From Boletus sp. NGJ (lineage: Eukaryota; Basidiomycota; Agaricomycetes; Boletales; Boletaceae): a stretch of DNA of 64,000 nt. Shown here in pieces: positions 9,578 to 19,192 of this stretch (position 1 is the stretch's first letter; each line of letters opens with the position of its first letter). A program made the translations under genes and the position numbers. The stretch covers positions 248,001-312,000 of the forward strand of contig JAGTXK010000185.1 in the NCBI GenBank assembly GCA_019096195.1, read 5' to 3'. Below the pieces are notes generated by a model. That model saw only the letters and a list, made by a program, of their open reading frames with translations, did no database searches and had not been told where the DNA came from.

Positions 9578-11290
9578 TTGGAATATTGGAAAAAACCCCA
9601 AATGCTTAGTGGACAACAAGCACACTGGTATGCACTATTCCAAGAATTTAATTATTCTTTTGTATATAAACCAGGTTCCTCAAATGAAAGAGCCAATGCT
9701 CTTTCCAGAAGACCAGACCATGGTGACGCAGTGCAAGATCACAATCAAAATGTCACCATTCTCCCACCATCTATATTTATAAATCATGTTTCCCTATCTT
9801 CAGACTTCATAACAAAAATCCAAAAAGAATCCAAAAAATATAACGTAGACGCCATAAACAATTTCCTTTTCTATTCCAAACTTAGTTTATTCAAAAACGA
9901 AAAAGACAAAATATTTGTTCCCAAATCCTTATGTACTGAACTCATTACTTTATGTCATAACTCACCGATAGCAGGACATGGTGGTCATTCTAAAACTATT
10001 CATACACTCTCTTGTTATTTCTTGTGGCCAGGAGTCACAAAAGACGTTAAAGAATATGTAGATCACTGCCAAGTGTGCGCCCTCATGAAGGGTAAGCAAA
10101 ATGCACCGGCAGGAAAAGTTATCCCTTTACCCGCAGCAAAAAGACCCTGGGAAGATTTATTGGTAGACTTTATAACCGGTCTACCTCAATCACGATCATT
10201 TACCGCTATTTGTGTTGTTGTAGATAGATTCTCAAAAGAAGTCATCTTTATACCTACCTACAATACCTGTTCCTGGAAGGACCTTGCAGTGTTATTTAGA
10301 GACCATGTTTGGTCAACACACGGACTCCCCTCAACCCTCGTATCAGATCGAGGACCCCAATTCATGTCAGCGTTTACCCAAGAGCTTTGTAAGCTTCTTG
10401 GAATTAAACAAAAGATTTCCACCGCATGTCATCCACAAACAGACAGACAAACAGAGCGCATTAAGCGAGATCTCGAGCAGTATCTCCACGCATATGCTGG
10501 AAAGAAACAACATGATTGGGTAGAATGGTTGAAGCTCGCTCAATTCTCGCATAGCAACACAGTAACAACAGCAACTGGCGAGATCCCCTTTAACGTCACC
10601 AGAAACTACATACCGCGTATGGGTTTCGAAGGGCATCTTACCAGTTTCGCAAATGAGATTGGACGAAACCATAAAGAGATAGAAGAAGTGCTGGAAGCTA
10701 CACGAGAGAGGATGATCACCTCTTCCAATAAAAAACGATCCCCTGCACTAGAATATTCTATTGGCCAACAGGTTTGGCTATCCACAGATAAATTAAAACT
10801 TCCATACACGGCGAAAAAACTTACCCAAAAATGGATTGGTCCTTACATCATCACTTGGATCCTTCCTAATGCCGTAACACTTAAACTCCCAAACTCTGTT
10901 CACATTCACCCAACTGTGAACATCTCTTGCATCAAACCTTATAAAGAAACGCTGCCTGGACAGCCTAAATCTCGACCTGACACTATAGATATTGATGAAG
11001 AGGGAGAAGAGCTATTTGAAGTCGACTTTATTGCCGCTTCTCGAATGAAGAAAGGCAAATTAGAATATTTGGTTCACTGGAAAGGTTATGACGATACTGA
11101 TCGTACTTGGAAATCTGAAGAAATTCACATCACTGCACCGGATGCAGTTAAAGATTTCCATTGTCTAAACCCATCCGCACCATGCAAGCTTCGTGGTTTA
11201 TCCGCTTCAGCATTCGCTTCTCTATTTATTCCTTATGAAAACTTCACCGAAAATGAAAAAACAACGACTCATCTGGAATTCGAGTCCTAA
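9578..11290 (+). CDS. pol: D1 pol: end of RNase H, integrase and chromodomain
   Basis: Long open frame of 570 codons. It starts in the RNase H tail (LSRRPDHGD), then has an HHCC zinc segment (GHGGHSKTIHTL, HCQVCALMKG), the integrase core (LLVDFITGLP, VSDRGPQFMSAFTQEL, HPQTDRQTERIKRDL) and, near the C-terminus (about 11,010-11,160), a chromodomain of the form YLVHWKGYDDTDRTW. Integrase inserts element DNA into chromatin, and the chromodomain of chromoviruses is thought to steer this to marked histones. The insertion of this element into another element, and of E into D2, fits such targeting. The ATG at 9578 is internal to pol, not a true start. Confidence 0.9.
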   Translation: MEYWKKPQMLSGQQAHWYALFQEFNYSFVYKPGSSNERANALSRRPDHGDAVQDHNQNVTILPPSIFINHVSLSSDFITKIQKESKKYNVDAINNFLFYSKLSLFKNEKDKIFVPKSLCTELITLCHNSPIAGHGGHSKTIHTLSCYFLWPGVTKDVKEYVDHCQVCALMKGKQNAPAGKVIPLPAAKRPWEDLLVDFITGLPQSRSFTAICVVVDRFSKEVIFIPTYNTCSWKDLAVLFRDHVWSTHGLPSTLVSDRGPQFMSAFTQELCKLLGIKQKISTACHPQTDRQTERIKRDLEQYLHAYAGKKQHDWVEWLKLAQFSHSNTVTTATGEIPFNVTRNYIPRMGFEGHLTSFANEIGRNHKEIEEVLEATRERMITSSNKKRSPALEYSIGQQVWLSTDKLKLPYTAKKLTQKWIGPYIITWILPNAVTLKLPNSVHIHPTVNISCIKPYKETLPGQPKSRPDTIDIDEEGEELFEVDFIAASRMKKGKLEYLVHWKGYDDTDRTWKSEEIHITAPDAVKDFHCLNPSAPCKLRGLSASAFASLFIPYENFTENEKTTTHLEFES

Positions 11291-11301
11291 AGAGGGGGTA
11301 G
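11289..11301 (+). promoter_or_regulatory. D1 polypurine tract
   Basis: AAAGAGGGGGTAG lies directly before the 3' LTR and just after the pol stop. This is the plus-strand primer position. The E and A elements have AAAAGGGGGTAA and AATGGGGGGTAA at the same place, so GGGGGTA next to the LTR is common to all three families. Confidence 0.8.
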
Positions 11302-11776
11302 TGTTATAATATATGAAATTTTCAAAACTTTGCATATGAACACTTACTTTTCATTTTCATCAACCTTTTTCTTCATAAATCATGTGACTGTGCATGTGAC
11401 CATGGAAACACATCACATGATAGGTCTAGAACCTATGACATCATATGATGTCACACCTCATGTGATCCACAACTCTTTAATTTCTGCTTTTCTCACACAG
11501 CCCCTTTAATCTCCGTCTTACTATACTTAGTAAATTATCACATGCACTGCTTGGTCCGTGCGCATCTTCATCATGTATATAAAGTAGCACTTTGACGACT
11601 GGTAACCGCAGTCTAATCCACTTGTATTCTTCCTCCAACAATAGCTTTGGCCACTCTGGTCATTGTAGGGTTGGGAATAGTACGGACTAAGACTCCCCAC
11701 CTCATCCATTGAGCCAGGCTTTGTGTAACCTGTGAATAGTTCAAGCCTTGTGGTTTGTGCTGAAAGGTTCATAACA
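11302..11776 (+). repeat. D1 3' LTR
   Basis: 475 bp direct copy of 5379-5853 with 18 differences counted by eye, all transitions and many between CG and TG or CA. The integrase of element A resumes immediately after it. Confidence 0.95.
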
Positions 11777-12565
11777 TCAATCCGATGGAGAAACGGAATG
11801 GGTCAACCAGGAGATCGAAACCTACCTCTGGATCTTCTGCGGCAGCGAACCCACTACTTGGGCCGAAAAGATCTCTCACGCCGAATTCACCCATAACCAC
11901 TGACCCCACTCTGTCACTGGTCAATCTCCATTCTTCCTTCTCATGGGATATGAACCCCATGCCCTTCCTTCGATCATCCCCAATTCCACAATCCCTGCCC
12001 TAGAGGAGCATATTCAGAAACTCTCTGCTGCAAGGAATGAAGCCTTGGCAGCCTACGAACTCACACGACAAGTCATGGCCTCTCGAACTCGTCATCACTT
12101 CACCCCATTCAAGAAAGGTGATCAGGTTTGGTCAGAGGCCAGAAACCTGAAATGCTCTGTCATGGACCCAAAGTTCACATCAAAGCGAGAAGGCCCCTTC
12201 ACCATCACAGACATCCTATCCCCAATCATTTATAAACTCCGTCTCCCAGCTACATGGAAGATCCACCCAGTCTTCCATGCTTCACTTCTCACTCCGTGTC
12301 ATGAAAACACCACATACAGCAAACACTTCGTCAAACCACCACCTGACCTGATAGCCAGTGAAGAAGAATACGAAATTGATAAGGTCTTATGACATTGTGA
12401 CTCCCTGTCTCGCTGCTCCTTCCTGATCCGATGGAAGGGATACTCTGCAGAAGAAGACTCCTGGGTTTCCAAGTGGAATCTGAAACATGCCAAGTCCGCC
12501 CTGCTCGACTATAAGAAACGTCACCCCAGGGTGTTCCCTCCCATCGTCTCTCTCACCTGCACACC
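11777..12565 (+). pseudogene. Element A integrase, part after the D1 insertion, with chromodomain
   Basis: Continues the integrase of element A: a C-terminal segment with HHFTPFKKGDQVWSEARNL and PKFTSKREGPFTITDIL (about 12,090-12,220) and HPVFHASLLTP near 12,270-12,300. A chromodomain-like segment follows at about 12,410-12,480 (FLIRWKGYSAEEDSWV). Fossil part. Confidence 0.85.
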
Positions 12566-13740
12566 ATGACCATCTCCCTTGTTGTTCACACCACAGCCTC
12601 CTCCAATGCTGCCATGTCTTCCTCCCCACATATTGTTTCTACAATACCTGATAGCCGTACTATCTCTCCTACTCTCTCCTCTCCTTCATCACTCTCACAT
12701 TTTGACACCCCTCTTGACGACAACTCTTGCCCTGGTTCTCCTTTGTTACCTCCTCCCCACAGCGAACCTCGCCTTCCACGCCCACCAACACCAGTCTCAT
12801 TAGCCTCTACCCCCACGCCGATCATGTCGGTGGACGTCCCCATCTGTGCCACACGTCTCTGCAACGACTTTCCAGATCTAGCTGAGGTTACCTGTCTCAC
12901 AGATAACCTCAAAGACCCATGCATGGCCTTAGGTCTTGGAGCCCACTTAGATTATGCCTCCCCTCTGTACTCCCTCTACAAGGCGTACCTGCAAGCGGCC
13001 AACCTAGACACTATCGCCAATCATACTACCGCCAACGCCCATCTCTCCTTGACCCAACTCCACCTTCAGGGCATCTCCAGTGAACTAAAAGCAGCGCTTC
13101 TTAATGCCCTTCATCAACTAGGAGCCGTAGAGCTCCTTGACGACCTTGACAGGTACATGAGAGACTTAGCCAACCGTCGCTCACCAGTAGCACTCCCTGC
13201 ACCCTCCACACCATCCACGTCATTGTCCCCTCTAGGCGAGGAAGAACTCACAGTCGTTCGCTGCGAAGAGGCCTACTGAACGGGTTGTGATGGATCGGTC
13301 CCACTAGGACCTTCCCACCCTCACTACTCTGAAGCCTGTTATCAATGCCACCGTCTTGGTCATCTACGAGTTCACTGCCCAGTCTACCAATGCCCCCAAT
13401 GTCTTCATTGGGAACCTGGTCATACGCAAGCCCGCTATCCCCTACGCCGTTGTCTGAACCCACAGACACCATCCACCTTGTCATCGTCGTCCAGTTGCGC
13501 TCCCTCCTCCCCCCGTTCAGTCTGCCATGTATTACCCCCTCCTTCTACCCACAGCAATCATCTCGCATGCTGTCACTCCTCCCTCCACCGTCTCACTGCG
13601 GAGGTTACTCACCTGAACTGCGCTACCGTAATACCCGACCTTTACGGCGACCCTGATGTCTTTAACAGCACTGTCATGAGCAACATGACCGGATCCCCTT
13701 GTGGGTCTTACCACAGTCTGGACTAAATCGCTCAGTGGTA
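12566..13740 (+). pseudogene. Element A extra frame downstream of the chromodomain, with two Cys/His knuckles
   Basis: A second coding-like region lies between the integrase and the 3' LTR, where Gypsy elements usually have only a short untranslated tail. The open part at 12,566-13,279 starts MTISLVVHTTASS and is Ser/Thr/Pro-rich, followed by a helix-rich part (LYKAYLQAANLDTIANHTT) and a negatively charged end. At about 13,330-13,445 a knuckle pair is encoded: CYQCHRLGHLRVHCPVY and CPQCLHWEPGHTQ. I do not recognise the product. The knuckles suggest nucleic-acid binding, perhaps a second nucleocapsid-like protein. Fossil part of a broken element. Confidence 0.6.
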
Positions 13741-13750
13741 CTTCGCATGT

Positions 13751-13762
13751 AATGGGGGGTAA
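13751..13762 (+). promoter_or_regulatory. Element A polypurine tract
   Basis: AATGGGGGGTAA immediately before the 3' LTR, at the position of the plus-strand primer. Confidence 0.7.
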
Positions 13763-14298
13763 TATTACGATTCACCCTTTTCCTTGTCCTTTTCTCTTCT
13801 TTTCTTTACTTTCCATCAGTTGTGCTCACTCTTGTCTCGTCCTCTTGATTCCCATGGACCATTCGCTACACAGTGGGACTCCGTGCAGTCGAAACCCTTT
13901 TCTCTCACGATCTGTACTTCTACGCTGACATCATATGGAAGATCCCTTCCTATTCCCACTCCATAGGATCTCTCCGATGCTGTGGCTGACTCATCCCCTT
14001 CCCATGCTTACTTCATATATAAACCTTGCATTCGTAGTCGATCCCCAATTTACACCTACTTGGTGAACTCCCATCATCATTCTACTTTGAGTGAATGCTT
14101 CTTCTGTGTCTTGACTTCACTCCTACCGAGTGAACCTTTGACCCTACGACGAGGAAGACCCTCTGTCATTGAACCCTTGACTCTACGACGAGGGATCCTT
14201 CATCTCAGAGCTCATCCAGCTCTTCCCTCAACCTCTGTAGCTTGTTACTACTCGACCATCCAAGTTAGCACCTATCTCTACCCAAGGTAGTCGTAACA
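13763..14298 (+). repeat. Element A 3' LTR
   Basis: 536 bp direct repeat of 812-1334, ending GTAGTCGTAACA and followed by the target duplication TGTGG. It is longer than the 5' copy because of a partial internal repeat of the GAACC..TTGAC..CTACGACGAGG type at about 14,130-14,200. Confidence 0.93.
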
Positions 14299-14875
14299 TG
14301 TGGACAGCACCCTGTGCTGTGATGAGATTGCCAAAGCATCCTGCTGGGTTGCTGCTGTGGAGGTAGGACAGCATAATTAGGATCTTCTGATAATCTCTTG
14401 GGTCCAACTCGAAGCCTGAGAGGTAGAGCTTCATTGTATGCCACCACAAGATGAACTTCTCCTTGTTGCCATTGTAGTATTCGGGTTTAGCAGCAAGTGA
14501 TTTTCCCAACTTGGATGATGACCCTGGAAAGCCACATGCTGGTTCGCATGGATTCCTGGGGGATGAGGGAGAGCTGGAGGTAGGCAGGAGCAGTCATTGT
14601 GGCAGAGAGGGTTGTGGGGGCAGCATCTCCTGCATGAGGTTAGGAGGGGAGGAGGTGGTGGCCCAGCCATGGCTCCTGCTCTCTCATATATCCTTTGCCA
14701 CATGCTGAATGCAGCTAGCCATGTGCTGATGGGGTCCATAGGCAGGATGTGGTGTTGACGGTGGAGAAGTGGGTTGGTTGGGGTGGTTGGAATGAGATCT
14801 GGAGGCATTGACTATCCGAGAAGCCTTTACAGCAAAGCCACTAGGGGGTCTTGTGGGGTTGGTACCTCTAGTCAG
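14299..14875 (-). mobile_element. C1: old Ty3/Gypsy relic, right piece (gag N-terminus and leader)
   Basis: Minus-strand continuation of the C1 relic after the insertion of element A. Segments such as GKSLAAKPEYYNGNKEKF and WWHTMKLYLSGFELD match element E gag (GKSLASKLDHYDSNKDQF, WWRTMTLYLNRFETE). Upstream on the minus strand is the Pro-rich gag leader. At about 14,875 it meets the truncated C2 pol. Broken many times; old. Confidence 0.75.
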
Positions 14876-16397
14876 CTGCATGATAATTTTTTTCCACATC
14901 ATTGAAGGAGTGGGAGATGAATGCGATAGGGTGCCAAACACCATCATGTTTCTGGGAGAGGACAGCACCAATGCCAATGCTGGAGCCATCAGTTTTGACA
15001 TGATAGAGGTTATTGTCTGTCAGCATGGCAAGGGCAGGTGCTGTGGAGGAGGTATCAGTTGCAGCATGTTACTGCATTGAGCTTGTGGTAGTCTTGTATG
15101 TGGTGGAGGCATCTGTCTTTCTTCTTAATGAAGAAGAACACTGAGGTGAATGGAGATTTCAAGGGGCATATGTGCCTGGACTTAAAGTTCTCTTCGAGGA
15201 TGGTGTCAAGTTCTTTTTGTTCTCCTGGGTTTAGGGGGTATACTTTGCAGTCTACCTCATGATTTCCTGGGAGTAGTTTGATCACATGATTCCAAGGGCA
15301 TCTTGGGTGGAGTGCATCAAAGCTTTCTTTCATGAATACATCTTTGAATTCATAAACGTACTCAGGGGTTGCTTTCTCAGGAGTCTTCTTTTTCTTTTGG
15401 ATGTAGTCTTTGATTGCTACTTCTGTTGCAACATTGCATATATATTCATCGCTGTCTAGTTGATAGAGTCAGTCTCTTTGCGAAGGAGCAAAGTCTTTGT
15501 CCATTTCATCGTCTTCCTCATTTACTGAGGTTGTTATGTGGTCATTACCACATGTGAATGAGATTTGTCCAGTTCTCCAGTCAATGGCTGGGTTGTGCAT
15601 TTTCAGCCAGTCATGTCCTAGAAAGATGGTGTTCAATCCAAGGTTTGTTACTGCAAGGGTGATTTCTTCCTTATGATTTCAGACCTGGAGTTCAACTATA
15701 ACAAATGTTTCGATTTTGCCTCCAGCATTGGTGTTATATATGGTAAGGGTGCATAGCAAGAAATAAGTTTGTACCCCCTTTTCAGCAATGAAGTTCTCGT
15801 GGATGGCAGATTCCATGCAGCTGGAATCAATGAGGGCTTGAACTTCTGTTTGATCTCTGTTCAATAGACTTAGTTATATAGGGATTTCAAGAGAGTCCCT
15901 TTTTGGTAGACAGGGTGATGCTTTCCTGAGTTGGGGTGTGTGTTGTAATTCACACAAAACCCAGTAGGCATTGTCTGGTGGCATTACTTGGAGTTCCTGA
16001 ATGAGATCCCAAGACACTTCAATTGTCCTGGTGTCATGGACAAAGGATTTCAGGTGTTTGATACTGTGTTCAACATCAGTGTTTTCTATCTAAGCCTTCA
16101 TCCATCATATAGATCATGGGTCTAACATGTTTAACCAGGAGCGAGAGGATGTCTCTTTCTTTCATTTGAGTTTCATTTGATGTTTTTGCAGGATTGTTTG
16201 CAAATCATTTGGTTCATCATCTCTTTTTACCAATGAATCAAAGACAACTTTTTTGAATGATGGGGGGCATTTCATGATTGTGATTTTTGCTTCTGTTATT
16301 GGGAGATTTACTTGAATTTCTTCTGGTTTAGCCTCATCACTGCAAAAAGGAGTGAAACAATTCTTTTGCAATGACTTAGATAATTGTACAGGAGAAC
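14876..16397 (-). mobile_element. C2: old Ty3/Gypsy relic, left piece (protease and RT/RNase H remnants)
   Basis: Minus-strand pol remnants of the E family. About 15,055-15,333 matches the RT start of E (LLPGNHEVDCKVYPLNPGEQ in E, nearly the same here), 14,880-15,010 matches E RNase H (GIGAVLSQK..G.WHPIAFISHS type), 15,600-15,870 is protease-like, and 16,160-16,390 is the linker after gag. Much of RT and everything after RNase H is missing. The piece is cut by D2 at 16,398 and resumes at 29,746. Broken many times; CpG-poor. Confidence 0.78.
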
Positions 16398-16873
16398 TGT
16401 TATGAACCTTTCAGAAACACAACCACAAGGCTCAACACTTGCAGGCTACACTGGTCCTGGCTCAACGAATGAGGTGGGGAGTCGTTCTCTGTGCTATGCC
16501 AACCCTACAATGACCAGAGTGGTCAAGGCAATGAGTTGTTGGAGCAGAATACAAATGGATTAGACTGGGGATTTCAGTCGTCAAAGTGCTACTTTATTTA
16601 TGTACAGGGATGATGCACAGACCAAGCTGTGCATGTGATAAATTACTTTGTATAGTAAGACAGAGATTAATGAGGCTGTGTGAGGAGAGTGGAAATTAAA
16701 AGGTCATGGATCACATGAGGTATGATGTCATTTGACATCATAGGTTCTAGACCATATTATGTAATTGTTCCCATGGTCACGTGCACAGTCATGTGACTTG
16801 AGAAAAAAAGATTTGATGAAATGAAAAGTTAAGTATGAAAGTGAAAAGTTTGAAATTATTGTATATTATAACA
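16398..16873 (-). repeat. D2 3' LTR
   Basis: 476 bp copy of 29,270-29,745. The polypurine tract (CTAAAAAGGGGGTAG on the minus strand, 16,874-16,888) borders it. Confidence 0.93.
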
Positions 16874-16889
16874 CTACCCCCTTTTTAGG

Positions 16890-17861
16890 ACTCAAATTCC
16901 AGGTGAGTTGTTGTTTTCTCGTTTTCCATGAGGTTTTCATAAGGTGAGAATAAAGAAGCAAATGCAGCAATAGATAATCCATGAAGCTTGCATGGAGTGG
17001 AAGGATATGACTTATGGAAATCTTTGACTGCCTCCAGTGCAGTGTTGGTGATGTCATCAGATTCTCAGATACGATCTGTTTCATTGTATCCCTTCCAATG
17101 CACTAAATATTCCAATTTGCTGTTCTTTAATCTAGAAGCAGTGACAAAATCAACTTCATATTGTTCTTCCCCTTCTTCATCAATCTCAATTGCATCTGGT
17201 CGAGATTTTGGCTGACCAGGCAGCATTTCTCTATATGGTTTGACATGTGAGATGTTCACAGTAGGATGGATGTGAATAGAATTGGGGAGATGAAGTGTAA
17301 CAGCATTAGAAAGGACTTGAGTGATTGTATAGGATCCTATCCATTTTTGCGTTAACTTTTTTGCTGTATATGGAAGTTTTAATTTATCCGTTGATAACCA
17401 GACTTGCTGGTCAATAGAATATTCTGGTGCAGTTGATCATTTTTTATCAGAAGAGGTGATCATCCTCTCATGTGTTGATTCCAGCACTGCTTCTATCTCC
17501 TTATGATTGCGTCCAATCTCTTCCATGAAGCCATTGAGATTTCCTTCAAACCCATGTGAGGTGCATAGTTCCTTGTGACTTTGAAGGGTATTTCTCCTGT
17601 GGCTGTAGTCACAGTGTTATTGTGTGAGAATTATGCAAGTTTAATCCAGTCTGCCCACTTGTTCTGCTTTTTTCCTGCATATGCGCAGAGATACTGCTTG
17701 AGATCTCTGTTTATGCATTCTGTTTGTCCATCCGTTTGTGGGTGATATGCTGTTGAAATCTTTTGTTTAACTTCAAGTAGCTTGCAAAGCTCTTGGGTAA
17801 ACACAGATATGAATTGTGGGCCTCGATCAGATATGGGGGTAGAGGGGAGTCCATGTATAGA
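16890..17861 (-). pseudogene. D2 integrase end and chromodomain
   Basis: Minus-strand segment with integrase landmarks (ISDRGPQFISVFTQEL and HPQTDGQTECINRDL at about 17,690-17,850) and a chromodomain at about 17,065-17,160 of the form YLVHWKGYNETDRI. It begins at 17,861, where element E is inserted; the rest of the integrase is at 24,863 onwards. Fossil part. Confidence 0.82.
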
Positions 17862-18162
17862 TGAAACATTTTCACTTTTACTCCATAGACACTTATGATA
17901 CTTAGCTAGCAGACGCTTACATATTAGCCAAGGGACTAGGTCTAGGCCCATGACATCATACATACGTCACAGAATCGCCTAAAACATTATGTCACCATTC
18001 TAGTACATTCCACACTGGCCCTAAAGGCTGGCCCGTGCTCAAGCCCATATACTATATAAAGTAGCGTACTCTGTAGTAGATATGCATTCTTGGAATTGCC
18101 TTTATACACTCGGAATATCGTTCTTAGGAGCAACTCTAAGTGTTGTGGGTCTTTTTCTTTCA
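17862..18162 (+). repeat. E 5' LTR
   Basis: 301 bp, starting TGAAACATTTTCAC and ending CTTTTTCTTTCA. U3 holds TAGGTCTAG, TGACATCATA (17,951-17,960) and ACGTCAC; the TATA box is at about 18,053-18,060. Confidence 0.94.
18053..18097 (+). promoter_or_regulatory. E core promoter and presumed transcript start
   Basis: CTATATAAAGTAGC, then ATTCTTGGAATT at 18,086-18,097, about 28 nt after the TATA box. The 12-mer is the exact reverse complement of the bases immediately after the LTR. Confidence 0.68.
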
Positions 18163-18174
18163 AATTCCAAGAAT
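18163..18174 (+). promoter_or_regulatory. E primer-binding site, self-priming type
   Basis: AATTCCAAGAAT starts at the first base after the 5' LTR and pairs perfectly over 12 nt with the presumed 5' end of the transcript (18,086-18,097). This is the layout of Tf1-type self-priming. Confidence 0.7.
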
Positions 18175-18540
18175 ACCCCTTGGTTGCTGGGCCCTTTGCC
18201 CCCCGACCACTTTCCCCCATCGCCACAGCCTCGCCGTCATCCTTAACAACGTGCTTGTCCTTTTCTCTACTTCCCTCTCCCCACATCCATTCCTCGAGAC
18301 AATTGTAGACCCTTGGGGTCCCTGTCCTTGAGAGCTTGGTTAGTGATACGCGTAATTCCAGCCTACTAGGTGGTCGCAAGCGCTGAGCACAGGCTACAAT
18401 TGAGGGAGAAGATAAGATCAGAGAACTGTTGGTTCCCACTCTTCACCCTCACCTCCTTTCCCCACTTCTGAGCGTGCAGGCTCTTCGCTGCCGTTCACCC
18501 CACACCAGACCTCAGGTTTAGAGGAACCCACTAGTACACA

Positions 18541-18790
18541 TGACGTACTCGAGTAAAGCACTTGGAGAAACACTTGTCTATACGCCTGTCCAGCATTATA
18601 AATTAGAATAACGTTGCTACCGGGCATAGAGCACTAGCCCCCTTTCTTGAGTGAGTGTCAACTCAAGTGTACACTGGTCCTATGATAGTGGACTTGGGTT
18701 CACATGATCACCTGTAACATCATGTAGCTGCGACACGGAGGTTTATCTTGGCTTCCTCCCGTGCAGCACCTTCCTGTAGTAAGGAAGTCA
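18541..18790 (+). promoter_or_regulatory. E leader block shared with family D
   Basis: About 250 bp homologous to D1 5951-6205, although the rest of the element belongs to another family. It precedes gag by about 400 bp. A related block is in the C2 relic at about 31,500-31,735. Confidence 0.7.
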
Positions 18791-19192
18791 TACTCATACT
18801 CCGGTTCCTCCGACTCTCCCCCCTCCTGATGGTGTGTGGTCTTTCTTGCTGTCATTCTTTTCAAGCTGCCTCCGGAGCAAACTCACTCCTACCAAGTCTT
18901 CCACCACAGATATGTCTGGGTGCACCCCGACTACTCCCTTGTCGTCCACACCACCCTGACCACCTACTTGCCAACACACACCCGACACATGCAGACCATC
19001 ACCAGACTAGCCCAACTCGCTGGACTGAGATGCAATGACCACAGTCCCGAGCTCCTACAGCCGCCCCACCTCTGTCACTCCCCCCACTCCTGAGAGCTTC
19101 GTGGATCTAGCACAGAGGGCCGCCACCCAGGGCCTCCCAACCCTCCAACTCAACCAGCCTGCTCCCCAACTCCCTATCTCTACCCACCTACA

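Larger units (their letters stand above)
5379..11776 (+). mobile_element. Element D1: nearly whole Ty3/Gypsy chromovirus
   Basis: 6.4 kb element with two 475 bp LTRs (5379-5853 and 11,302-11,776) inserted in the integrase of element A. Flanks are CCAAT and TCAAT, a 5 bp target duplication with one mismatch. It encodes gag, protease, RT, RNase H, integrase and chromodomain in order. Gag is open throughout and pol has only about four breaks, so this is the best preserved element of the window. By eye its LTRs differ at 18 of 475 sites (3.8%), all transitions. D2, D3 and the solo LTR at 43,982 belong to the same family. Confidence 0.95.
812..14298 (+). mobile_element. Element A: Ty3/Gypsy chromovirus with both LTRs, host to nested D1
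   Basis: LTR retrotransposon with 5' LTR 812-1334 and 3' LTR 13,763-14,298, flanked by a perfect 5 bp target duplication TGTGG (807-811 and 14,299-14,303) inside relic C1. Order: leader, gag with knuckle, protease, RT, RNase H, integrase, chromodomain, then an extra frame. Without the inserted D1 (5,379-11,776) it would be about 7.1 kb. The architecture is complete but the coding part is broken in roughly ten or more places, so it is a fossil. It is younger than C1 and older than D1. The gag and integrase differ from families D and E, so it is a third family. Confidence 0.93.

Noticed and set aside
1473-13740. Host gene content between the LTRs of element A
   Set aside because: All readable segments except the extra 3' frame are Gypsy domains in the expected order, or belong to nested D1.
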